From assembly GCA_020746105.1 (NCBI GenBank), contig CM036623.1:6042501-6106500 (forward strand): a DNA stretch of 64,000 nt, in the 5' to 3' direction. The notes below the pieces were generated by a model. It did not search any database, was not told the DNA's origin, and was given only the letters and a program-made list of their open reading frames with translations. Each line of letters opens with the position of its first letter. The stretch's first letter is position 1. This document shows positions 1 through 8,372 of this stretch, piece after piece. Made by a program: the position numbers and the translations under genes. Source of the stretch: Trogon surrucura (Eukaryota; Chordata; Aves; Trogoniformes; Trogonidae).

Positions 1-3000
1 CACTGAAAAAAAAAGGCAATTGCAGGGAAATGTTCACTGGAAATATTTTACTTCTTTACATTAGGATCATCCACCCTAAATGTCTATTTTTTTCTCTAGC
101 CATTTTGAAAGAGGTCTAGACAGATACTCTGATGTTGGCTTTTTCATTACAAATGCCTACATAAAAAAACCTATTCAAACAAAACTAGAACAAAAAGTTC
201 TCCTTTAATAGTTTGACTCAACCGAAATAAAATCATCTAGTTTTGTCCTTGGCTTCATTGGATCAGCTTCTCAGAGAAAATGGAATGCATTTAAATAAAC
301 AGAAAGTAGGATTAGATGCTAAAAAGGGTCATGACCAATCTCCTCAGAAATCTGAAAAGACCTAAGTAGAGGTATGATTAACTCTTATGAAAAAGACCTA
401 CAGAATATTAGAAATATAATCAGAACTTCTTTGATTTATTACAAATTCATACTTTTATCCTGGAAAACCATCCCAAGGAAATCAATAACAAAAAAAAATA
501 ATCTACTGAGTTCAAGGATGTGTGACATGTTTATACATTTTTCTAATATATGTTAATATTTTCTCTTCTTCCCACAACTCCTGAAAAGATGTAAATCCCA
601 GTTGCTGTTTTTAGGCAAAGCTAAGCTGCAAGGAATGCTGTTAGCAATGATCCGAGCTAGAAATCCCTCTGAAAATCGGGTACCTTAGTTGTCCAAGTTC
701 AGTGGTTTGAATATTGAACTACATGCTCTAAAGTGTTGACCCATTCAAACCAACTTCTTAAATGGCAGGGTCAAGGACACCATGAGTTTATAGTGTAAAA
801 AAAGAAGAAGAAACAGCTAAATGAGTATAGAATTCTAGTATTCCACACAGTTTTATTATGGCAAGATGCTCAGAGCTCATAAAATATAAATGAGGTTTGA
901 AGTGGGGGGAGAGGAGGAGAGCAACATTGAGAGTGTTGTTAAATTTAATAGAAGTTCTTTATTCTTTTTTTTCTTTTTTTTTTTTTTATTGGCATGGGAA
1001 TGCAAAAGACATCAAAGCAGTTTTTCAGTTTTCCTATAAATCTGTAAGAAAATGAATTTCAGGAGCCACTTCTCTGCTTTTATTACTAAAGTTCTTTCAG
1101 AACCTGAAAGGGAGTATAATTCAGTGGCTTTCAAATTGCTTTGGAGGAATATAATAAATCCAATATATATAGGAAATATTTACGAGGTTTTTGTATAGAT
1201 AAAACATATACAGTTACTGGATCTTTTTTCTGATTTATTAAAATGGCTTTAAAAAATAACTTAGCAGTTCTATCTGTGAGCATTTCACTTTGAGAAGCAC
1301 TCATTACTCCCTAGACTAGTATCCCAACAACTTGATATAGCAAGTTTGTTAGATAACACTTCCATTGCTTTACCTACAGTTATGGGAGAAAGTATGAATC
1401 TGTGATCAAAGGTCAGTAGAAGAACGCACAAATCCGGAGTGCTGTCCTTCATCATGACAGCCAGAGGATAAAAACATTATTGCCCAGCTACTCATAAGGT
1501 CATTACTTTGACCTTTTTTCTTGCAGGAAGAAAAACCGATCTACCAAAGCTCACCATAACGTATGTGGATGCAACTTACTTCACATTTCCGTATGTTCTA
1601 AGTCTTTTCCTGCAAAACTTTGCATAAATCATTTTATGTTTGCATTGTGGCCTTGTTTTTGAATGCTTTGTACTTCCACCAGTGGATATATGTGTAAATG
1701 CAACAAAAGTAATTCATTATCTGCAGTGAATAATGAAACATACAGCTTCCTCCTAACTATCTATCTACTCAGTCAATGTTTGGGCCCCAAACAAAATATA
1801 ATATGACAGCATGGTCCTAAAGTTGTCCTCTGCTTATCTAATTAATCTACCATTGTGTTAAAATGGTGTTGTAGTTTCTTTGCTGTGGCTAAATATCTTG
1901 CTTTAGCATTACCTGTTCCTCGTGATAAAACACAAGGATTGCTACACAGAGCAAATACAACTTGGGTGGTAAGTGTTTTGGATGAGGGAACTCCTACTCA
2001 GAAGGACTACCCATTGTCATTGCTCCATATATTTCTTGCCAACAAAGATCCAACGTTATTTTCTGTTTGCACACGATATTTGCCTACCTGCTGCCAGCCA
2101 TTTAAACTTTTGTCTTTGTTTCATATAAAATCTGCTTAAAATTCCCCAATGCAAAATTGGCGTACTGAAAATTAGCATAGTGGTAATGTTAACCTGGAGA
2201 TCGCAAAGTAGTCACAAAGAGTAACAGAACATCTCCCTTCCCTGTCTCCTTTCTCTTGCAGGGATTGTCCTTATTGCTGTAGATTTGTTCATAGCTTAAT
2301 CTGTCAATTAAGGGAAAAAAGGTGAGAATACAGTACTCATTTTCTTCCCCCCAAAAAAAAAAAAGTAAAAGGAAACTCATTGCAATTACCTATTTATTCC
2401 TGTGCAGTTTTTATCTCAGTACAACCTAGTGCTCAGAGTTTGTCTCTTGAACTGAAAGCTATATATTACTTGCTTATTAGGAGTTTCAGACAAACTGAAA
2501 TACTGACAATTGCCAAAATTCTCGGGATCATGCCACTTTTAATTCATAGATCAAACATCAGCGTGACATCATTCACTTACATATCTGGCCATTTCTTTTT
2601 GAAAATATAAGATCTTTCTTTCCTGAAACAAATTTCCTTTTCTATGTGTCTTTCCCTTCCCATATTCCTTACCTCTAACATTATTGTATCATCAAAAATT
2701 AGAATTCTCCACTTCGTATCACTGTAATTAGTTCTGTGTCCCTAATACTATATAAATTGAACATGTACACAAAAAGTACTCACACATAAGTAATTTTTCT
2801 TACATGAGACAGTTACATCTCATTGCGATGACTTATATGTTATGTCCATATTATCCAATTTTCTATAAAATAATTTTGTACTGACATTTGTGTTTCCATC
2901 TACCTTAAATATACTTTATATCTTTTCATTTTGGATATTGCTAGTGAAATATTAATAAATATACTAACTATGTTCAAATACATTGCAAATGAGCAAATAT

Positions 3001-4902
3001 GCAAAGCAATTTAAAACGAAAAAAATGTTCTAATTATTCCATTACATTATTCTCTTAGATGTTCTTATTGGTGTTTTCAAAGTACCTGCAGTTATTGAAA
3101 ATTTAGGATGATAAATAAACACCTTTATCATGACTGGCAGTCTTATTTATAAAATACAAGATATGATTTGCTGAAATGAGCTAAGATTACTATTACTAAT
3201 TATATGACAAATTGCATAAAAGCTAATTCTCAATTCTTTAGAAGACAGCCTGCTCAAATATTTTTGTTGATAACTTTGTCGAACTTAGAATGCCTTAGGT
3301 ATTATGCAAGTGTAGGAGTGCTAAGAAGTAAAATTTTAAGTTTCAAAATGGATAGTTTGCCAACTTTTCTTTGAACATCTAAGCTGTTCTCTTCCAGTAT
3401 GGGGGAGAGCTTATCTATAATTCAGTTTTCAACAAGCGTGGGTTAGATCAGTGTCCAACCCTAAGGGCCTAAATCAATGTTTTATGAGTCAACTAACGTA
3501 GCACCATGAGAAAAAAAACACTTCTAAGTAACAACTGCAGGACTGTGGAACATTTCTGATTTAACGGGTATTCTAGATAACTGTGAGGTAGATTTGACAA
3601 CAGTTCAAATGCCTCATGTACACAGAGAGCATTATAATTGCAAAGGAGATTTGTAACAGTGCAATGGCTATTGCTGCATCACTTCAGGGACTTTGCAAGC
3701 TGCACGTATGAAAGGTTACGGAAACATTTTGCAGTGCTCCAGTTACCAAAAAATATGATTTAAAATTCAGAGCACCTATGAAAATCTGTTTAAAAAAAAA
3801 AAAAAATATTACTGAGCCTTCCAAATATATCTTGATTAAAAAATGCGTTGGTCTTTTATTCACACCATGCTGGTTTTCTTCACTGTTGTAAAACAAATTT
3901 AAACTAGAAGGTTGGAATTATGCATGCAGAGAAGGGGTAAACACCAAATTGTATGTTACATATTTTTTACAAATAAAGTCAGATAACGTTTACTACTAAT
4001 CTACTGTTTTATGGAATAGAACTAGAAATAACTTTAGAGACTGACAGGCAGGCATATTGTAAACACAGAAAAATCCTTCCACTATTTTAATTGTTAATTA
4101 TGGCCAGCTTTGACAGGAAGTTTTGACAAACGTTTTTATTAAGACTTCGTAGCTTTTTTTCTTCTCCCTCCATCAATAAAAGATGGTGAGATGAAACAAA
4201 ACAAGGTAACCTAAAGAGAACTGGTGAAATCTGGCCTCAGATAACAATAATTTGAATTCATACTAAGAAATTTTACCTTCAGGACTGCATTCTAAGGAAG
4301 TAGAATAAACTAACAGCATGACAGTGAATGATCCTGTTTGAGTAAATCATGGATACTAATATTTTCAGATAAGGGGAAAAGGCTGGTATGTCTTTCAATG
4401 AACAACATAAACAACAGCATAGCATATATGCAAAAAAAAAAAGAAATGTGAGTGCAGGGAGGCATAGTTAAAATGATGAATCCATTATTCCAGAGTGTGC
4501 TACAAGCATTTGACACCAGACCGAAGTAGAAAGACTTCTGAGAAACAGCACTGTCAGGGTCTATGATGAGTGGTCTGTCTAGTGCAGGAGACCTCCAGTT
4601 AGAATAAGGATGCTGCTGTAATTCGCAATCCTAGACAGACAGCTGTCCCTCTGCGATGACTTTCTTTACAACTAAGAAATACCCACAGGAGTAATGGCAC
4701 TGATGGACTTGGTAAGGAGAAACTGCAAGAAAGGGGAAATAAGAACAGGAAACCTTGAAACAAAGGCAAACTGTTCAGAACCAACAACTCTCACTCATCT
4801 CCTGACAAGCAGAGTTATTGTCTAAGGCCTCTTGAGAAACAAATTATTTGCATCTGTAAACCTTGTCACTACTATTCCACAGATGGTCCAAGTAGCACAG
4901 TG
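1..4902. other. AT-rich host flank, no gene recognised
   Basis: This is AT-rich vertebrate-type sequence with many short A and T runs, for example the T-rich run near 960-990 and the A runs near 2353-2364 and 3792-3805. The open frames are all short (under about 100 codons), overlap on both strands and show no recognised domain. I see no CR1, tRNA or clear exon here. It is the left flank of the provirus and ends in its target duplication. Confidence 0.6.
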
Positions 4903-4907
4903 GTCAG
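4903..4907. repeat. Target-site duplication, left copy (GTCAG)
   Basis: GTCAG lies directly before the TG that opens the 5' LTR and is repeated directly after the CA that closes the 3' LTR (10785-10789). A 5-bp duplication is the mark of retroviral integrase. Because the host target continues with TG, like the LTR itself, the edge could be shifted by 2 bp (CAGTG duplication). The TG...CA ends favour the boundary given here. Confidence 0.85.
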
Positions 4908-4956
4908 TGTGATATTTTGGCTTGAGGGTTTCAGACTTGCTGAACGCAGGTGTTCG

Positions 4957-5117
4957 CTTATCTGTTGTGCAGACCCAGAGAACGGAGGAAAACAAGGCCT
5001 ACACAGTGAGAGCCAGCCGAAGGAGGGAGTCTTGTGACGACAGGACGGCCCTGTTTTGGCTAAGGAGCAAGGCCGCATGGAAGACTAACAATGTGAACCA
5101 TCCTGCACATAGATAAG
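4957..5117 (+). promoter_or_regulatory. Two GATA-factor motifs in U3
   Basis: CTTATCT (4957-4963, the reverse of AGATAAG) and AGATAAG (5111-5117) are both full WGATAR sites in U3, and both are conserved in the 3' LTR (10041-10047 and 10195-10201). From memory, the ENS LTR promoter responds to GATA4 in early chick embryos, which would give these sites a plausible role. Binding itself is an inference. Confidence 0.45.
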
Positions 5118-5185
5118 TTTTTGCAAAATAAAATCCTGAAGGCCACGGGGCCCAGAGTGGAAATTTTTACCCTAATATCCCTATA

Positions 5186-5197
5186 TGACTATAGTCA
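5186..5197. repeat. 12-bp palindrome in U3 (TGACTATAGTCA)
   Basis: This is a perfect palindrome, repeated in the 3' LTR at 10270-10281. The same core, extended to 14 bp (GTGACTATAGTCAC), sits just outside the 3' LTR at 9967-9980. It may be a dimeric factor site or a remnant of local duplication. Confidence 0.5.
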
Positions 5198-5226
5198 CCC
5201 ACTCTTCACTCAAATCATGCTGAATG

Positions 5227-5270
5227 CCACCCCGGGGTGGGGGGCAGGGGGTGTGAAAAATAGTATATAA
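5227..5270 (+). promoter_or_regulatory. LTR core promoter: CACCC palindrome plus TATA box
   Basis: CCACCCCGGGGTGG (5227-5240) is a perfect 14-bp palindrome of the CACCC/GC-box type bound by Sp/KLF factors. A G-rich run follows, then TATATAA at 5264-5270. Transcription would start near 5290-5300, by the usual 25-32-bp spacing. The only ATG close by (5285-5287) would lie at or before that start. The same block is at 10311-10354 in the 3' LTR. Confidence 0.65.
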
Positions 5271-5370
5271 GGAGCATAGAGGGTATGTGTCGTTGGGAGG
5301 AGAAGACCCCAGAAGAGGAAGAGGCAGTCGACGGGCTGTGCTCCTTCTCCTTCACCCAAGACAGGGACGC

Positions 5371-5386
5371 CTTCTTGGTAAGAATT
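5371..5386 (+). other. Candidate splice donor in the LTR leader
   Basis: CTTCTTG followed by GTAAGAATT places a near-consensus donor with its GT at 5378-5379. It lies in R, downstream of the predicted start, and I see no ATG between about 5290 and 5377. Joined to the acceptor at 8231 it would give a short AUG-free leader for the env mRNA. The copy in the 3' LTR is at 10462. No transcript evidence is available here. Confidence 0.45.
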
Positions 5387-5510
5387 GCGCTTCCACCTTT
5401 TGGTGTGTAATACCCGGGATAGTATTTTGCTGGCATTAGTATCGTATATTAGCGCTATTGCAGAGAGTGAATTTATCAACGGCAACTCCGAATCTTCTAT
5501 CTGTCGCTTC

Positions 5511-5516
5511 AATAAA
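5511..5516 (+). terminator. LTR poly(A) signal AATAAA (5' copy)
   Basis: AATAAA about 240 nt downstream of the TATA box, followed by a T/GT-rich stretch (TTATTGTTAG). Cleavage would fall near 5530, defining the end of R. The working copy for proviral RNA is the 3' one at 10595-10600. An AATAAA-like run at 5127-5132 lies upstream of the TATA box and is irrelevant for viral RNA. Confidence 0.65.
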
Positions 5517-5548
5517 TCACTTATTGTTAGTTACCTTGCAAATTGTCT

Positions 5549-5644
5549 CAGTGCAAGTCCTTAAACGGGGCTCTGAAAATTCAGTGCAAGCCCTTAGTGG
5601 GGCTCTGAAAACTCAGTGCAAGTCCCTAACGGGGCTCTGAAACA
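5549..5644 (+). repeat. Three tandem 32-33-bp repeats in U5
   Basis: Units begin at 5549, 5582 and 5614, each starting CAGTGCAAG and carrying GGGGCTCTGAAAA. They differ at a few positions in the middle. The array is copied at 10633-10728 in the 3' LTR. It lies after the predicted poly(A) site, so in full-length RNA it occurs only at the 5' end, just before the primer site. Confidence 0.85.
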
Positions 5645-5706
5645 AGCAAGTGCTTAGCTGGGGTACGTGCCTCTCACAGCCACATACCTTTCACGCGACA
5701 GTAAAT

Positions 5707-5725
5707 TGGCGCAGCGAGCAGGGTT
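5707..5725 (+). other. Primer binding site, tRNA-Ser(UGA) type
   Basis: TGGCGCAGCGAGCAGGGTT is complementary to the 3' end of vertebrate tRNA-Ser(UGA) as I recall it (acceptor end CGCTGCG plus CCA, T-arm ACCCTGCT), giving about 19 paired bases. It begins 6 nt after the LTR (spacer GTAAAT) and ends only 3 nt before the gag ATG, so there is no untranslated leader between primer site and gag. Confidence 0.75.
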
Positions 5726-5728
5726 GCC

Positions 5729-7318
5729 ATGGATAAACTCCTGCAAAAATATAAGTGTGCACTATCTGAAGCTAGGAGACAGTGGGCCCAGGAGTTTTGG
5801 AACAAAGTGGTAGAGCGAATAAAACAATGTAGGAGTAAGCAAAGAGTTAAGGAGGGGACTTGTTTATCTTGCGTGCGAAAAGAGATCAGAGATTCTCCTC
5901 CACCTGAGAAAATTGCAAATGTGGAATATGCCATGGCAAAATCAGCAAACGAAGTGTTAAAAAACTCACTGGCTTTCAAAAGGGAAAGTCGAGAAAAAAT
6001 AGAAACTCAAGTAGAAAACCTAAAGGTAGAATATGCTCTGCTAAAATCTGAAAACGCAGTGCTGAAAGCATCGCTGGCCTCAGTAGACAACCTTGAGAGT
6101 GAAAATCGGGACCTTAAAATGCAATTGGATGCAGCCGCGATGCGAGAAAAACGGTTACAGGAAAAATTAGATCTTATCTTAAACCAAATGCCTTCTGTAG
6201 AGTCGGCTAAACAAATCTGCAAATTGGTACACAATACAGATCCTGAATCGTGGGATGGAGGCATTGGGTGTGATAACGACACTGAGGAGCTGGTGGAAAA
6301 TTTTGACTGTGATCCTGTCTCTGTCCAACCATTAATTAAACCTGAGATCGTGAACGAAAGCAATGACAATGTTCACACTATTGTACGAACCACGGCATAT
6401 TCTCCAACTGAACTTGCTAAATTGCAGCAAAAGTATTCCAAACGCCCGGGGGAGTCTGAGACAGAGTATGTGTGGCGAGTCTCCCTTACGGGGGGGGATC
6501 GAGTTCTGCTAAGTGAGGAAGAATCAGGAGGTTATTGGGGTCCTGGAGTATTTTTAACCACCGTACCAGGTGAGGATCATGTTTATACCTTGACTGCAAG
6601 AGCTGCTAATTGGGCTGGCGGCATAGATCCTCAGGAGAGAGGAGATCCCATTGTTATTACAACCCCAGGGTTTAATGATTTAGCCACGTCTGCACAGAAA
6701 GCAGCCTGCATACAAGCAATGTATGAGAGGGACTTGTTGAGGACGTCCCCGATGACAGCCCCTATTGACCCAATAAGGTTATCTCCTCTTATTCGTGGCC
6801 TCCCAGATTGCTTAAAAACATTTGTAGCTACTGTCCAGGAGCGCATACAAAATACCCATGCTATGAATGCTGCGGCGGCTGCTGCAGTTCCCCCACGGGT
6901 TCGGGCACATGTAACAACTTGGAATGAGTTTGTACAGGAGTTAGTGAATTACGGGCGCCGTATGGGTTGGGTCGGACCGACTAAAGGGAAACCACCCGAA
7001 AACTTGAAAAGAGTTCGCCAGGTCCACACAGTAAAACCTAAGCCACAAGTCAGATCACAGTTCGATAGCGAGCGTAATGGTCTTTGGCATAAAGCCTTGG
7101 CTCTGGGAATACCGCGGCAAAAGCTACACGGCACTCCCACCGCCGACCTCCAAACTCTGGTGCAAATACTAAGTAAGAAAAACAACCCGCAAGGGAAGAG
7201 TCAATCGGCAGTGAATAAATCAGTCTCTGATAAGCCCGTGCCTTTGGCCCCACCAGAGGATTTAATTGACCTAGCAGACGATTCAACAAAAAACATGCAG
7301 CTCCGGGGAGGGCAGTGA
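5729..7318 (+). CDS. Gag-like protein, ENS/ERNI-like, coiled coil
   Basis: This 529-codon open frame starts at the first ATG after the primer site in a favourable context (GCCATGG). Residues about 60-155 are heptad-rich and Glu/Lys/Leu-rich, a long coiled coil holding two copies of a VEYAxxKSxNxVLKxSLA unit (65-82 and 100-117). A Cys pair CLSC sits at 45-48. Residues about 222-420 look capsid-like, with PGESETEYVWRV at 240-251 in the style of a major-homology region. The C-terminal third is basic and polar with no cysteine, so there is no CCHC zinc knuckle, which is odd for an orthoretroviral Gag. ERNI/ENS-1, as I recall, is a coiled-coil nuclear regulator of about 490 residues that acts with geminin and HP1 in chick neural induction; this copy is slightly longer. 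The stop TGA (7316-7318) lies just past a frameshift site. Identity with ERNI rests on recall; a retroviral Gag role is supported by position. Confidence 0.85.
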   Translation: MDKLLQKYKCALSEARRQWAQEFWNKVVERIKQCRSKQRVKEGTCLSCVRKEIRDSPPPEKIANVEYAMAKSANEVLKNSLAFKRESREKIETQVENLKVEYALLKSENAVLKASLASVDNLESENRDLKMQLDAAAMREKRLQEKLDLILNQMPSVESAKQICKLVHNTDPESWDGGIGCDNDTEELVENFDCDPVSVQPLIKPEIVNESNDNVHTIVRTTAYSPTELAKLQQKYSKRPGESETEYVWRVSLTGGDRVLLSEEESGGYWGPGVFLTTVPGEDHVYTLTARAANWAGGIDPQERGDPIVITTPGFNDLATSAQKAACIQAMYERDLLRTSPMTAPIDPIRLSPLIRGLPDCLKTFVATVQERIQNTHAMNAAAAAAVPPRVRAHVTTWNEFVQELVNYGRRMGWVGPTKGKPPENLKRVRQVHTVKPKPQVRSQFDSERNGLWHKALALGIPRQKLHGTPTADLQTLVQILSKKNNPQGKSQSAVNKSVSDKPVPLAPPEDLIDLADDSTKNMQLRGGQ

Positions 7319-7334
7319 GCCACCCTGCTCGGAG
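7288..7334 (+). promoter_or_regulatory. -1 ribosomal frameshift site (A AAA AAC) with hairpin
   Basis: The heptamer AAAAAAC (7288-7294) sits in the correct phase: AAA and AAC are Gag codons. A 6-nt spacer is followed by CTCCG (7301-7305), which can pair with CGGAG (7330-7334). The -1 frame is open from 7294 into the protease. A AAA AAC is one of the strongest eukaryotic slippery sequences and is used at gag-pro junctions of betaretroviruses. The exact stem or pseudoknot was not computed. Confidence 0.8.
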
Positions 7335-7842
7335 GATATTAGCTGTACAATGGCTCCTTAACAAACGTTACGAACCTATCATTGCTGTTCCAACAGGGCC
7401 AAAGAGAGTTTATACAAATTTCCTTATTGATACCGGTGCTCAAATATCAGTAATCTCTAAAGAAACTGCAGAATTCTTTAACATAAAACCTAGTCGCCGT
7501 AAGATAAAATTTACAGGAATTGATGGAGTTATAAAGGAATACCCTACTGCTAAAATTGTCCTGTGGCTCCCAGGGGAAAAGAAATTAACTCGTGCTGAGG
7601 TTTTAGTTGGTGCTGCAAACACTAATATTCTGGGATTTGATTTACTGTATGGTAGAGTGTGGAAGTTACCCGATGGGACAGTCTGGAGTTTTGCCGGACA
7701 AGGTAACGGAGACAGCGAACCGCTTGAGGGGGATGAGCCTAAAACAATAAACTTACTAGAGACGTCTATATCTCTGCCTCCATCAAAGATAACAAACATA
7801 AAGCAGTACCCCCCCACCAGCAGCTGCACAATCGGGTATTGA
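7294..7842 (+). CDS. Retroviral aspartic protease (Pro), expressed as Gag-Pro
   Basis: It is read in the -1 frame relative to gag, from the slippery site to the TGA at 7840-7842 (about 182 codons). It shows the protease signature LIDTGAQISVIS about 45 residues in, and the second landmark ILGFDLLYG near the C-terminal half, as in pepsin-fold retropepsins that work as dimers to cut Gag. There is no ATG at its start (the frame opens through GTG), so frameshifting is the likely route of expression. The C-terminal residues beyond the run of seven C at 7809-7815 appear to be out of phase: downstream, RT-like coding continues in another frame. The core protease fold looks undamaged. Confidence 0.75.
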   Translation, partial: HAAPGRAVSHPARRILAVQWLLNKRYEPIIAVPTGPKRVYTNFLIDTGAQISVISKETAEFFNIKPSRRKIKFTGIDGVIKEYPTAKIVLWLPGEKKLTRAEVLVGAANTNILGFDLLYGRVWKLPDGTVWSFAGQGNGDSEPLEGDEPKTINLLETSISLPPSKITNIKQYPPTSSCTIGY

Positions 7843-8158
7843 CGGGGTGGTAGAAGATTTAGAAATGTGAGGCATTATTACCCGTACACATTCCCCGTGC
7901 AATTCTCCTGTCTGGCCAGTAAAAAAGCCAAACGGACAGTGGAGGCTTACTATTGATTACAGACAATTAAATGCTAATACTGCACCTTTAACTGCAGCTG
8001 TACCAAACATTGCAGAATTGGTTACTCAAATACAGGGAGCTTCTCACCCGTGGATGGCAACCTTAGATGTTAAGGATATGTTTTTTATGATTCCTCTACA
8101 GGAACATGACAAAGCTCTATTTGCTTTTACTTGGAAAGCTCCATCAAATCAGCACTAG
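7816..8158 (+). pseudogene. Truncated reverse transcriptase (pol remnant)
   Basis: Only the N-terminal part of RT remains, in a frame shifted relative to pro. Recognisable are the NSPVWPVKKPNG block, LTIDYRQLN, and motif A (LDVKDMFF, with the catalytic Asp at 8066-8068). Breaks are the phase change at the C run (7809-7815), an in-frame TGA at 7868-7870, and loss of similarity after about 8140, with a TAG at 8156-8158. The YxDD motif, connection, RNase H and integrase are all absent, so a deletion of roughly 2-2.5 kb is implied by normal pol length. The fragment has no enzymatic function. Confidence 0.85.
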
Positions 8159-8208
8159 ATGGATAATATCTACCTAATTTAACATTTGTCGGTCATACGA
8201 CCGAGCAT
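8141..8208 (+). other. Deletion-junction region between pol remnant and env acceptor
   Basis: Sequence after the last RT-like codons does not resemble RT or integrase. The pol deletion breakpoint should lie near 8140, but without an undeleted relative I cannot place it exactly. The bases may be the former pol/env junction. Confidence 0.4.
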
Positions 8209-8231
8209 TTTTCCTTTTTTTTATTTTACAG
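8209..8231 (+). other. Splice acceptor for subgenomic env mRNA
   Basis: A long pyrimidine tract (TTTTCC then a T run) leads to TTTTACAG, with the AG at 8230-8231. It stands 8 nt before the small membrane ORF ATG and 141 nt before the env ATG, which is where a retroviral env acceptor is expected. It would pair with the donor at about 5378. Confidence 0.65.
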
Positions 8232-8239
8232 GAACCCCA

Positions 8240-8371
8240 ATGTCAGGAAACTGTACCTGGGACAATGGACTACCCTACACTGAACTGGAGTGCCCCCAGG
8301 GACTGTTCATATTTGTGATTGGAATTATTGTATTCCTGGTACTGATAATAATCTGGAGACCAAAATTTTAA
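8240..8371 (+). CDS. Small single-pass membrane protein (43 aa) upstream of env
   Basis: The ATG at 8240 is the first in the RNA after the predicted env acceptor. The product has a 21-residue N-terminal segment with one sequon (NCT at 4-6) and two cysteines (5 and 18), then an uninterrupted hydrophobic stretch (about 22-38, LFIFVIGIIVFLVLIII), and the short basic tail WRPKF. This predicts a tail-in, N-terminus-outside membrane protein without a cleavable signal. The start context is weak (C at -3, T at +4), while env follows after a single base (stop 8369-8371, ATG 8373) in a strong context, so leaky scanning or reinitiation could give both. The layout recalls vpu/env of HIV-1 and NB/NA of influenza B. 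The ATG at 8186 in the same frame lies before the acceptor and is less likely. I know of no named homologue; the function is unknown. Confidence 0.5.
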   Translation: MSGNCTWDNGLPYTELECPQGLFIFVIGIIVFLVLIIIWRPKF

Positions 8372-8372
8372 A

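Larger units (their letters stand above)
4908..5700 (+). repeat. 5' LTR (793 bp)
   Basis: Begins TGTGATATTTTGG and ends GCGACA, giving the short inverted ends TGT/ACA. It matches 9992-10784 base for base by eye except at 5490 (G here, A at 10574). U3 is about 4908-5293 and holds two GATA motifs, a 14-bp palindrome and a TATA box. R is about 5294-5530, ending after AATAAA. U5 contains three copies of a 32-33-bp repeat. Short open frames inside it recur in the other LTR and are not taken as genes. Confidence 0.95.

Noticed and set aside
1855-2139. Plus-strand 94-codon frame
   Set aside because: No recognised domain and no support from context.
4872-5640. Several 60-100-codon frames on both strands inside the 5' LTR, repeated in the 3' LTR
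   Set aside because: They overlap one another, span promoter and poly(A) signals, and recur only because the LTR is duplicated. No domain is visible.
7315-7317. GTG as an independent start for the protease
   Set aside because: Vertebrate ribosomes rarely use GTG and it lies inside the gag end. The phased slippery site explains expression better.
7440-7829. Minus-strand 129-codon frame opposite pro
   Set aside because: It is a shadow of the protease reading frame with no known domain.
8186-8239. Earlier ATG extending the small membrane ORF to 61 codons
   Set aside because: It lies upstream of and across the pyrimidine tract and splice acceptor, so it would not be in the env mRNA. The extra residues come from the splice signal itself.
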